Assembly: GCA_903854175.1 (NCBI GenBank)
Contig: CAINVQ010000065.1
Location: 1 to 6,317 of the forward strand
Origin: an uncultured Actinomycetes bacterium
GTDB lineage: Bacteria > Actinomycetota > Acidimicrobiia > Acidimicrobiales > RAAP-2
DNA length: 6,317 nucleotides
Reading direction: 5' to 3'
In this document: positions 1 through 5,362 of the stretch, piece after piece
Layout: every line of letters begins with the position of its first letter
Numbering within the stretch: the first letter of the stretch is position 1
Notes under the pieces: generated by a model
Database searches by the model: none
What the model saw: the letters and a program-made list of their open reading frames with translations, nothing else
What the model was told of the DNA's origin: nothing
Made by a program: the position numbers and the translations under genes

Positions 1-2
1 AC

Positions 3-821
3 CCCAAGCTCGTGTACGGCAGAATGACTGGCTACGGTCAAGAAGGACCACTTAACCAACGAGCTGGCCACGACATTAACTCCATATCCATTGCTGGTGC
101 GTTGTGGCCCCTTGGACGTGCAGGCGATAAGCCAGTGCCACCGCTCAACCTCGTTGGAGACTTCGGTGGCGGAGCACTTTTTCTCGCGTTCGGCGTTGTT
201 TCAGCTCTCTTGAACGCTCGAGCAACTGGCGAAGGCCAAGTTGTCGACACCGCAATGGTCGACGGCGCTTCGTCACTGATGACAATGACGCATGCATTCA
301 TGAACATGGGCTACTGGAACGAAGAGCGTGGAACAAACATGCTCGACACTGGTGCTCATTTTTACGAAGTGTACGAAACAAAAGATCATAAGTTCATGGC
401 GGTTGGCGCCATTGAGCCAAAGTTTTATGCAGAGCTACTTAATGGCTTAGGAGTAAATCCGTCGGATCTTCCACCTCAAATGGACCGTGACAAATGGCCA
501 GAGATGAAAGTTCGTTTTACAGAGATATTTCTTACGAAAACTCGTGATGAGTGGACTGAAATATTTGCTGACACCGATGCCTGCACAACACCAGTTCTTT
601 CACCAAGCGAGGCAGCAACGCATCCTTACAATGCAGAGCGCAATGTGTACACCACCAAAGGTGCAACGCAACCAAATCCTGCTCCACGTTTCTCTAAGAC
701 CCCTGGATCAATTAGCTCAGCGCCGAGTGCACCGGGTGCACGAACACGCGAAGGCCTAAAGGGTTGGGGAATTACTGACGAACAAGTTGCTGCGCTAGAT
801 GCAGCGGGTGCGTTCGGTTAG
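3..821 (+). CDS. mcr: Alpha-methylacyl-CoA racemase (CaiB/BaiF CoA-transferase family III), 5'-truncated by window edge
   Basis: The enzyme would interconvert (2R)- and (2S)-2-methylacyl-CoA esters so that branched-chain fatty acid or sterol side chains can enter beta-oxidation in the cytosol. The visible frame begins PKLVYGRMTGYGQEGP and runs 272 residues to TAG; about 100 N-terminal residues lie outside the window, so total length should match the roughly 360-aa family. Counting from the GTG at 12 as residue 1, His20 (AGHDIN), Asp50 (NLVGDFGGG) and Glu135 (GAIEPKFY) are spaced 30 and 115 apart from the His. That is exactly the spacing of the catalytic His126/Asp156/Glu241 of M. tuberculosis MCR, so the active site appears complete. 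The conserved GQVVD-AMVDG segment and LDTGAHFYEVYET also fit. The GTG at 12 is internal, not the start. The stop overlaps that of the convergent RAM-domain gene. A formyl-CoA-transferase-like paralogue is the main alternative, but the His/Asp/Glu set favours racemase. Confidence 0.93.
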   Translation, partial: PKLVYGRMTGYGQEGPLNQRAGHDINSISIAGALWPLGRAGDKPVPPLNLVGDFGGGALFLAFGVVSALLNARATGEGQVVDTAMVDGASSLMTMTHAFMNMGYWNEERGTNMLDTGAHFYEVYETKDHKFMAVGAIEPKFYAELLNGLGVNPSDLPPQMDRDKWPEMKVRFTEIFLTKTRDEWTEIFADTDACTTPVLSPSEAATHPYNAERNVYTTKGATQPNPAPRFSKTPGSISSAPSAPGARTREGLKGWGITDEQVAALDAAGAFG

Positions 822-1054
822 ATATTTACAACAGGGCACGTCAAAGTACGGGTGATCCCGGGAACCTTTTGAATCGCACCAATGATGAACTTTCCGAGCA
901 TGTCGACGCTTTCGGCTTCGCAGCGAACAATTACGTCGTATGGCCCAGTGACTTCGAAAGACTCAAGTACGCCAGGAACTCCGCGCGTAGCTAATACAAC
1001 TTTTTCACTCAATCCAATTTCTGCCTGAATCAAGATGTATGCCTGAACTGACAT
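818..1054 (-). CDS. Stand-alone Lrp/AsnC ligand-binding (RAM) domain protein
   Basis: This 78-residue protein is a single RAM/AsnC_trans_reg domain of beta-alpha-beta-beta-alpha-beta type, without the N-terminal helix-turn-helix of full Lrp/AsnC regulators. The first strand is VQAYILIQAE (3-12), followed by a helix to about residue 24, then GVPGVLESFEVTGPYDVIVRCE with the conserved G-x-Y-D turn at residues 37-40, a second helix (50-62) and a final strand around VPGITRTLTCPVV. Such SraM-type proteins form dimers or higher rings and bind amino acids. They may act as small-molecule sensors or mix with full-length Lrp proteins, but they cannot bind DNA alone. The ATG start is supported by AGGAAAGG six bases upstream on the minus strand. 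TAA overlaps the TAG of the racemase gene. Domain assignment is confident; the physiological role is unknown. Confidence 0.9.
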   Translation of the reverse strand: MSVQAYILIQAEIGLSEKVVLATRGVPGVLESFEVTGPYDVIVRCEAESVDMLGKFIIGAIQKVPGITRTLTCPVVNI

Positions 1055-1060
1055 GTAAAG

Positions 1061-1068
1061 CCTTTCCT
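1061..1068 (-). promoter_or_regulatory. Shine-Dalgarno of the RAM-domain gene
   Basis: On the minus strand AGGAAAGG lies six bases before the ATG at 1054. It is one of only two clear ribosome binding sites in the window and it fixes the start of the RAM-domain gene. A TAATGT -10-like box (1080-1085, minus) lies further upstream, without a recognisable -35, so a separate promoter here is only possible. Confidence 0.7.
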
Positions 1069-1108
1069 AGGAAGTCATTACATTATTGTCGCTTAGGCCT
1101 TGTTTTGG

Positions 1109-1327
1109 CTAATCGCGGCTGAAGCGCTTACCAATATGCCATTGATGGCAATAGTCACAGCGGTAGGCATCAAGTTCAGCCCCGTTAAGAGTCCACGCAA
1201 GCTGAGCGGCACTCATGGCTTCTGCTTGTGTCCGGTACGGACTTTTAGGGGTGCCCTCACGTGTGAAGTGTGAAGACACACGCCCAAGAGGTCGAGTACT
1301 TTCTGGTTTTTTTCTGCGGCGCTTCAT
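1109..1327 (-). CDS. Small basic protein with CxxC...H putative zinc knuckle, function unknown
   Basis: This 72-residue protein has no family I can name. The N-terminus is strongly basic (MKRRRKK, residues 1-7). A middle segment around residues 31-47 (YRTQAEAMSAAQLAW) looks helical. The C-terminus holds YRCDYCHQWHIGKRF, with Cys57, Cys60 and His64 (and possibly His61) as likely zinc ligands. The C-x2-C-x2-W-H-x-G-[KR] pattern resembles small zinc-knuckle proteins common in actinobacteria and their phages, which suggests RNA or protein binding, but that is inference. An in-frame stop lies four codons upstream of the ATG, so the start cannot move upstream. No Shine-Dalgarno is evident; a TAGTCT box (1337-1342, minus) just upstream suggests a nearly leaderless message. 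The gene is divergent from the DUF3039 gene and 54 bases upstream of the RAM-domain gene on the same strand, so the two may be cotranscribed. Confidence 0.75.
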   Translation of the reverse strand: MKRRRKKPESTRPLGRVSSHFTREGTPKSPYRTQAEAMSAAQLAWTLNGAELDAYRCDYCHQWHIGKRFSRD

Positions 1328-1339
1328 GTCACTAAGAGA

Positions 1340-1355
1340 CTACCCAGATGGGTAG
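1340..1355. promoter_or_regulatory. Palindrome between divergent genes: candidate operator
   Basis: CTACCCA-GA-TGGGTAG is a perfect inverted repeat with 7-bp arms and a 2-bp centre. It lies in the short gap between the divergent zinc-knuckle and DUF3039 genes. The outer TAG of each arm is the first half of a possible -10 box: TAGGGT (1353-1358, plus) and TAGTCT (1337-1342, minus). A protein bound here would cover both promoters. The dyad is seen directly; the operator role is inferred. Confidence 0.45.
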
Positions 1356-1358
1356 GGT
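1353..1358 (+). promoter_or_regulatory. Candidate -10 box (TAGGGT) of the DUF3039 gene
   Basis: TAGGGT ends eight bases before GTG 1366. This suggests transcription starting at or next to the start codon, i.e. a leaderless mRNA. There is no convincing -35 hexamer. The same hexamer stands in front of the FMN reductase gene. It overlaps the palindrome. Confidence 0.4.
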
Positions 1359-1365
1359 TTTAGAC

Positions 1366-1650
1366 GTGAGCATTCAATCAGATACAGAACTCCATGTAGT
1401 CACTACACCTCAGATAGACGAAGGCGACCACGAACGCTTTACTCACATTGTTCTTGAGGGTTTCCACAAAAAGAGTGGAAAATTTAAAAAGCTCAACAAC
1501 TCAGTTGTTGAGGGGATGATCAACTCAACACCCGTTAAGGCACTCTGTGGCAAAGAGTGGGTGCCGGGTAAGGATCCAAAGAAGTATCCACTTTGTCCCA
1601 CGTGTAAAGAAATCGCAACTTCAATGGGTTGGTCTCTTCCAGAGGGTTGA
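1366..1650 (+). CDS. DUF3039 family protein, putative zinc-binding
   Basis: This conserved actinobacterial protein has no established function. Recognisable DUF3039 landmarks, in order, are DEGDHERFTHIV, then TPVKALCGKEWVPGKDPKKYPLCPTCKE near the C-terminus. Three cysteines (LCGK, then PLCPTCK) plus a histidine of the DHERFTH segment make a likely zinc site; I infer this from the pattern. The frame is also open to an ATG at 1348, giving 100 aa instead of 94, but that ATG sits inside the palindrome and has no ribosome binding site. GTG 1366 lies eight bases after a TAGGGT -10 box and fits the leaderless habit of other genes here. The extra six residues would precede a poorly conserved N-terminus, so the family does not settle the start. 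The insert KKSGKFKKLNN between the DHERF and TPVKALC blocks is lysine-rich and looks lineage-specific. Confidence 0.88.
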   Translation: MSIQSDTELHVVTTPQIDEGDHERFTHIVLEGFHKKSGKFKKLNNSVVEGMINSTPVKALCGKEWVPGKDPKKYPLCPTCKEIATSMGWSLPEG

Positions 1651-1674
1651 GTATCTCCCAGCTTCTATTAGGGT
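1647..1674 (+). promoter_or_regulatory. Candidate promoter of the reductase-GATase-ATP-grasp operon
   Basis: TTGAGT (1647-1652) and TAGGGT (1669-1674) are separated by 16 bases, close to sigma-A spacing. The -35 overlaps the TGA of the DUF3039 gene. The expected transcription start is at about 1681-1683, on or just before the ATG at 1683, which predicts a leaderless or nearly leaderless operon mRNA. AGGG at 1670-1673 could alternatively act as a weak Shine-Dalgarno. Confidence 0.45.
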
Positions 1675-1682
1675 CAGATGTC

Positions 1683-2288
1683 ATGAAAAAAATTCTCGTA
1701 CTCTCCGGTTCACTTCGTAAAGATTCATTTAATACACGACTCGCTGGGTACGTAACAAGAAATCTTCCTTCTGGGTACGAAGCAACTACGTTCGACATTG
1801 GTCTGATTCCTCTCTACAACGGTGACCTCGACGGTGAGAACTCACCGGTCGGTGTTACTTCATTTCGTGAAGCTCTTAATGCTGCTGACGGAGTGTTCTG
1901 GGCTAGCCCTGAATACAACTACGCAATCCCAGGCGCTGTAAAGAACGCAATCGATTGGGCGAGTCGCCCAATGATTCCCAAGAACAGCATTGTTGGAAAG
2001 CCCATGAATGCCGTTGTCGTAACAATGTCTCCAACCAATGGCTCTCGCGCACTTGCTGACATCAAACGAATTTGGAATAACTGTGGTGGGTATTCAGTTA
2101 TGACTTACGACACCGTGCTGCAAGCAGCCCACTCACGCTTCATTGACGAAAATGGAACAGATACTCTCGAGCCAATGGCGAAGACTGCTGTTGATATGTG
2201 TATTGCGAACCTCGTGCGAGCAATCGAGAACAATGCGGGTGCCACTTCTCTCGCAAACTGGGAAGCATTTGTTGCTTCAATGAAATAA
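1683..2288 (+). CDS. NADPH-dependent FMN reductase / NAD(P)H:quinone oxidoreductase (flavodoxin-like fold)
   Basis: This 201-residue cytosolic flavoprotein of the FMN_red family (ArsH/ChrR/azoreductase-like) transfers electrons from NAD(P)H through FMN to quinones, flavins or other small acceptors. The N-terminal strand and phosphate loop read ILVLSGSLRKDSFN (residues 4-17), binding the FMN phosphate. The family signature SPEYNYAIPGAVKNAIDW (75-92) packs on the isoalloxazine ring. Length is typical. The frame is open to an ATG at 1629, but that lies inside the DUF3039 gene and would add a non-conserved extension; ATG 1683 begins right at the first Rossmann strand (MKKILVLSG) and follows a -10 box. 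It is the first gene of a tight operon: its TAA shares a base with the ATG of the amidotransferase. Family is secure; the electron acceptor cannot be told from sequence. Confidence 0.92.
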   Translation: MKKILVLSGSLRKDSFNTRLAGYVTRNLPSGYEATTFDIGLIPLYNGDLDGENSPVGVTSFREALNAADGVFWASPEYNYAIPGAVKNAIDWASRPMIPKNSIVGKPMNAVVVTMSPTNGSRALADIKRIWNNCGGYSVMTYDTVLQAAHSRFIDENGTDTLEPMAKTAVDMCIANLVRAIENNAGATSLANWEAFVASMK

Positions 2289-2962
2289 TGCCAAACGTTC
2301 TTTTTATCCAACACGAAGAAGAAGACCGTCCGGGACTTGTTGGTGAATCGTTCGCAAAGTTGGGCTACAACGTCTACTTAGAAGCATTGAATACTGATCT
2401 GCCAACTCCGTCACTCGATGGAATGGACGCCCTTGTCATTCTCGGCTCAAAGGACTCGGTCTATGACCCTGAGGTGAAGTCGGCATGGTTTGATCGCGAA
2501 CTCAGACTTATTGGCGATGCTGTCAAAAATGACATTCCAGTGTTCGGTATTTGTTTTGGTGCTCAGGCGCTCTGCACCTTTCATGGCGGAAGTGTTGCAA
2601 AGGCGGAGGAAGCTGAAATTGGCTGGTACGAAATTGAACCAGTTGCCGGCTCAGGCATAACTCGTGGTCCTTGGTTTGAATTTCATTACGACTCGTGCAC
2701 TATTCCTCAGGACGCCGAAATTCTTGCAACATCGCCGCGAGCAGTACAAGCATTCGCGATTGGTAAAAATTTTGCAGTGCAGTTCCATCCTGAAATTGAT
2801 GGCCAGCTACTTAATGAGTGGTTTGAACTTTCTAGAGACCCTGGAATGTATTCAACTGAAATGTTGGAACAAGCTGTTTCAGAAACCCCTGAAGCACGGC
2901 GTCGAGTTTCGGCGCTCGTTGACACTTTCTTAGAGCGTGCCGGGCTCGCTCCAACTGCTTAG
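2288..2962 (+). CDS. Class I glutamine amidotransferase (GMP synthase-like GATase1)
   Basis: This 224-residue stand-alone GATase1 domain hydrolyses glutamine to glutamate and ammonia, or removes a gamma-glutamyl group, using a Cys-His-Glu triad. The nucleophile elbow GICFGAQ puts Cys89 at the active site; QFHPE supplies His167 and Glu169. LVILGS (49-54) is the oxyanion-strand region of this class, and WFEFHYDS (129-136) matches the H-x-D region of GMP-synthase-like GATases. All catalytic residues are present. A C-terminal extension of about 55 residues follows the triad. The start ATG overlaps the upstream TAA (TAATG) with no Shine-Dalgarno, so translation probably depends on reinitiation after the reductase. 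No synthetase domain is fused; the likely partner is the ATP-grasp enzyme directly downstream. A gamma-glutamyl hydrolase of PuuD type is the main alternative. Confidence 0.9.
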   Translation: MPNVLFIQHEEEDRPGLVGESFAKLGYNVYLEALNTDLPTPSLDGMDALVILGSKDSVYDPEVKSAWFDRELRLIGDAVKNDIPVFGICFGAQALCTFHGGSVAKAEEAEIGWYEIEPVAGSGITRGPWFEFHYDSCTIPQDAEILATSPRAVQAFAIGKNFAVQFHPEIDGQLLNEWFELSRDPGMYSTEMLEQAVSETPEARRRVSALVDTFLERAGLAPTA

Positions 2963-3768
2963 TGGCTGTTATTGCCATTCTCACAAGTGCCCGTGAAAAA
3001 GGGCGCACTGGTCCATCATCAGCACTCTATGAAATTGGACGCAACAATTCACTGGCAGAAAACTTGATGCTTCGCGGCCACGAGGTTGTTATGTGGTGGG
3101 ACGAACCTGCGGGCGACCTTCTTCGAAGTGATATTGATCTAGCCATTCTTCGAAGTGGCAAGGCAGTAAATATTTCTAGAGGTCTGGCACTTGAACAACA
3201 AGGTGTATTAGTTCTTAATAATCCTTCGCTGCATGACAACGCGAGTGACAAATGGAAAACAGCTCTTAGTTTCCAGCGTGACGCAATTGCTCATCCAGAT
3301 ACCCACCTCGCCAAAGGCCCGGTAAAGGAGATCCAAGTAGTTTTAAAGAAGCGCCGCGGGAGCGGAGGCCATGGGGTTGAAAAGATTCCAGGAACAGATG
3401 TGCCAAACGATGAAGCTTTCATTGTGCAGCCACTTATTGAGTGGACTGATGACATCCGCGCCACAGTTATTAATGGAGAAGTTGTTTATTCGCTTCGACG
3501 TCGTCCGGCGCCAGGTGAATGGCGAACCAATCTGGCTCAGGGCTCTCATTTTGAAGAAGCACTCGATGTTCCAGATGAAGCTAAAGAACTAGCAGTTAAT
3601 GCATCAGAGTCACTTGGTCTTTTGTGGAGTGGTGTGGATCTTCTCTTGGGGCCAGATGGCTGGGTTGTTCTGGAAGCGAATCCCGGCACAACGTTGTACG
3701 GAGCAACTCGTCCAGACGGTGTTCGAATCGTTGATCATCTTGCAACTTTTCTCGAATCGCAACTCTGA
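2962..3768 (+). CDS. RimK-like ATP-grasp ligase
   Basis: This 268-residue ATP-grasp enzyme of the RimK/GshB type would activate a carboxylate as an acyl phosphate and join it to an amine or thiol. The pre-ATP-grasp domain spans about 1-90. DKWKT (Lys97) and the VVLKKRRGSGGHGV segment (126-139, Lys129 and the glycine-rich loop) bind ATP phosphates. VQPLIE (155-160) is the hinge, DDIR (163-166) and WRTNLAQGS (187-195) match the RimK xDIR and FRTNL motifs. GVDLL (Asp226) and LEANP (Glu238, Asn240) provide the metal ligands. All core residues are intact. The start GTG overlaps the upstream TAG (TAGTG) and has no Shine-Dalgarno, implying translational coupling to the amidotransferase. LysX/ArgX-type roles would need a LysW carrier, which is absent here. 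Substrate unknown; family secure. Confidence 0.92.
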   Translation: MAVIAILTSAREKGRTGPSSALYEIGRNNSLAENLMLRGHEVVMWWDEPAGDLLRSDIDLAILRSGKAVNISRGLALEQQGVLVLNNPSLHDNASDKWKTALSFQRDAIAHPDTHLAKGPVKEIQVVLKKRRGSGGHGVEKIPGTDVPNDEAFIVQPLIEWTDDIRATVINGEVVYSLRRRPAPGEWRTNLAQGSHFEEALDVPDEAKELAVNASESLGLLWSGVDLLLGPDGWVVLEANPGTTLYGATRPDGVRIVDHLATFLESQL

Positions 3769-3780
3769 ACCGTACTTAAG

Positions 3781-3786
3781 TAGGCT
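3781..3786 (+). promoter_or_regulatory. Candidate -10 box (TAGGCT) of the RNA methyltransferase gene
   Basis: TAGGCT occupies exactly -12 to -7 if transcription begins at the GTG at 3793, the standard geometry for a leaderless actinobacterial mRNA. No clear -35 is seen. The AGTAGG next to the GTG is too close to serve as a Shine-Dalgarno. The box lies within an imperfect tandem 9-mer, TTAAGTAGG/CTTAGTAGG (3776-3793). Confidence 0.45.
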
Positions 3787-3792
3787 TAGTAG

Positions 3793-5016
3793 GTGAGTAG
3801 TGACAATTTCTTAGCGGCACCAGTGCCCGTACGCATTGAACGCCCAGCAACCGGTGGCGCCGTTGGAAGACTTCCTGATGGTCGAGTGGTCTTTGTTCGA
3901 CACAGCCTTCCTGGCGAATTTGTAAATGTTCGTGTTACCGAGACAACTGCTTCATTCTCTCGTGGCGATGCCGTTGAAATTCTTGAACCCAGCGCTGAGC
4001 GAGTGAGCGCCCCGTGCCAGTTTGCCTACCCAGGTGGATGCGGCGGATGTGACCTGCAACATGCCTCAACGACTGCCCAGTACAACTGGAAGAAGGCTCT
4101 CGTAACAGAGCATCTAAAGCGAATCGCAGGAATTGAATACGACGTAACAATCACTTCGCCTGGATCTGGCGCTGAAGGATCTCGTACACGACTTCGCTGC
4201 TCGGTCAATGAAGATGGTCAACTCTGTCTTCACTTAGCTAGGTCACATGAACTTATTGCAATTGACGCCTGTTGGATAGCAAACTCCAAGTTCGCCCCGG
4301 CATTTCAATCGTCATGGGACGGCGCCGAGGAAGTCGAGCTCCGCGCTATTGGTGACGGAGAACCATTCGCAGTTTCTCGTCGCGAAACGCACCGTGGCAC
4401 TATCTACGAGATCACTTCACTTCACGGTGAGCCACTTGAGCCATCAACGCAGTCTCGAGTTGAGGTTCAGGGACACTACTTCTCAGTTGGCCCGCGTGCA
4501 TTTTGGCAGTCGCATAAAGATGCACCTGAAATGTTGCTATCGAAGGTTCTTGAATTCGCAGACGTAAAGACCGGTGACCACGTGGTTGACCTCTTTAGTG
4601 GTGTTGGCCTATTTGCTGTGCCACTCGCTAAGGCGGTTGGGCCAACAGGAAAAGTAACTGCAGTTGAGTCTTCGGCGTATGCCGTGCGAGATGCTCGCCA
4701 GAACGGTGACGGTCTTCGCCACCTGAAGGTTAAAGAGTGGGCCGTAACTCCACGTTCCATTAATGACTCCGTTTCTCCTGGCGACGTGGTTGTGCTGGAC
4801 CCACCAAGGAGCGGACTCGCAAAGGGTGTTGTGGATGCTCTCATTAGACGAGAGCCACGCCGCCTGGTCTACGTATCTTGCGATGCAGCAACATTCGCTC
4901 GCGACCTAAAACTTCTCTTGGCTGGTGGATTTGAGCTCAAAAAATTAGAGGCTTTCGACCTTTTTCCAATGACAGAGCACGTAGAACTGGTCGCGTTACT
5001 TGACAAGAGCCTCTAA
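3793..5016 (+). CDS. TRAM-domain class I SAM-dependent RNA (uracil-5-)methyltransferase, RlmCD/RumA/TrmA family
   Basis: This 407-residue enzyme methylates C5 of a uridine in rRNA or tRNA using S-adenosylmethionine. An N-terminal TRAM RNA-binding domain (about 11-65, with GGAVGRLPDGRVVFVRHSLPGE) is followed by the cysteines of the 4Fe-4S cluster: Cys75, Cys83, Cys86 and Cys160 (IDACWI), a C-x7-C-x2-C...C pattern close to RumA. The Rossmann methyltransferase domain carries the SAM loop VVDLFSGVGLFAVPLA (264-279), acidic VESS (291-294) and DPPRSGL (336-342). VSCDAATFARDL contains the nucleophile Cys363, and FPMTEHVE the general base Glu398; their 35-residue spacing equals that of Cys389/Glu424 in E. 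coli RumA. The enzyme looks fully active. The target uridine (U747 or U1939 of 23S rRNA, or U54 of tRNA) cannot be assigned, so no symbol is given. The GTG start follows a -10 box directly and appears leaderless. Confidence 0.93.
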   Translation: MSSDNFLAAPVPVRIERPATGGAVGRLPDGRVVFVRHSLPGEFVNVRVTETTASFSRGDAVEILEPSAERVSAPCQFAYPGGCGGCDLQHASTTAQYNWKKALVTEHLKRIAGIEYDVTITSPGSGAEGSRTRLRCSVNEDGQLCLHLARSHELIAIDACWIANSKFAPAFQSSWDGAEEVELRAIGDGEPFAVSRRETHRGTIYEITSLHGEPLEPSTQSRVEVQGHYFSVGPRAFWQSHKDAPEMLLSKVLEFADVKTGDHVVDLFSGVGLFAVPLAKAVGPTGKVTAVESSAYAVRDARQNGDGLRHLKVKEWAVTPRSINDSVSPGDVVVLDPPRSGLAKGVVDALIRREPRRLVYVSCDAATFARDLKLLLAGGFELKKLEAFDLFPMTEHVELVALLDKSL

Positions 5017-5028
5017 AGGGTAGATAGT
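5000..5028 (+). promoter_or_regulatory. Sigma-A type promoter of the 92-aa protein gene
   Basis: A perfect TTGACA (5000-5005) and GATAGT (5023-5028, four of six to TATAAT) are separated by 17 bases. The -35 lies in the last codons of the methyltransferase gene. Transcription should start near 5034-5036, giving a leader of about 38 bases that begins at the first CGAGGGA. This is the best-matching promoter in the window and separates the gene from the methyltransferase unit. Confidence 0.65.
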
Positions 5029-5033
5029 GCAAA

Positions 5034-5067
5034 CGAGGGAAGAAAACCTCGTCCCTCACCGAGGGAG
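5034..5067 (+). promoter_or_regulatory. Hairpin-forming 5' leader containing the Shine-Dalgarno
   Basis: The leader has CGAGGGA twice (5034-5040 and 5060-5066) with the complementary TCCCTC between them (5052-5057). CGAGG/CCTCG (5034-5038 with 5047-5051) forms one stem. TCCCTC pairs with GAGGGA (5061-5066) across a three-base loop, and that GAGGGAG is the Shine-Dalgarno, five bases before ATG 5073. Pairing of TCCCTC with the first GAGGGA instead would free the ribosome binding site. The pairings are read directly; regulation is inferred. Confidence 0.5.
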
Positions 5068-5072
5068 TAATC

Positions 5073-5351
5073 ATGCCATTCAAGCTGGATCACAGTCACC
5101 GAACAACTGCTCAAAAGATTTTCGGTCACCCGTTAAATCACAACATCAAGTGGCATGACGTCCTTGTCCTTCTCGGGCGATTTGGGGTAGTTCACGAAAC
5201 TCATAATGGAAACTGGGCAGTCACTGTTGACGAAGTTGTAACTTCATTTGGCTCCACTCGTCCTAAGGATCTAACTGACGACCAAGTAATTAAGGTTCGT
5301 CACTTTCTACAAGCGAATGGAATTAATCCGGAGGTATTGAACGCTGCGTAA
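5073..5351 (+). CDS. Conserved small protein of unknown function, weakly HicA/dsRBD-like
   Basis: This 92-residue soluble protein is rich in histidine at the N-terminus (His7, 9, 19, 23, 28). The segment FGHPLNHNIKWHDVLVLLGRFGVV (17-40) predicts a helix after an HNI-W-H motif, then GNWAVTVDEVV (46-56) two short strands, then RPKDLTDDQVIKVRHFLQANGI (63-84) a final helix. The order and the closing L-x-x-x-G-I resemble the small HicA/YcfA dsRBD-like fold, but the catalytic histidine of HicA toxins (G-S-H) is replaced here by Gly-Asn-Trp, and no HicB-like partner lies beside it. A non-toxic RNA-binding or structural role is therefore more likely than a toxin; I cannot name a family. The ATG start is fixed by GAGGGAG five bases upstream and by its own promoter. 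Confidence 0.85.
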   Translation: MPFKLDHSHRTTAQKIFGHPLNHNIKWHDVLVLLGRFGVVHETHNGNWAVTVDEVVTSFGSTRPKDLTDDQVIKVRHFLQANGINPEVLNAA

Positions 5352-5358
5352 CGTTCAA
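5337..5358. promoter_or_regulatory. Inverted repeat upstream of yaaA
   Basis: TTGAACG (5337-5343) and CGTTCAA (5352-5358) form perfect 7-bp arms around an 8-base spacer. The repeat spans the stop codon of the 92-aa protein gene and ends four bases before the candidate yaaA -10 box. With no following T-run it is a poor terminator; it fits an operator near the -35 region better. This is inference from position. Confidence 0.35.
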
Positions 5359-5362
5359 CCGG

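Noticed and set aside
727..741. GTGCACC-G-GGTGCAC inverted repeat inside the racemase gene
   Set aside because: It lies in coding sequence near the C-terminus, has a one-base centre that cannot form an RNA hairpin, and sits at no gene boundary; probably a chance product of codons.
1348..1365. ATG 1348 as the start of the DUF3039 gene
   Set aside because: It sits inside the palindrome, has no Shine-Dalgarno or correctly placed -10 box, and the added six residues are not recognisable family sequence; GTG 1366 fits better, though this is not proven.
1629..1682. Extended start of the FMN reductase
   Set aside because: The extension overlaps the DUF3039 gene and adds residues before the first Rossmann strand; ATG 1683 fits the fold and the promoter.
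4476..4844. Minus-strand open frame of 122 codons
   Set aside because: It lies wholly inside the methyltransferase gene opposite conserved motifs, with low-complexity Thr/Ser/Arg composition; a shadow frame.
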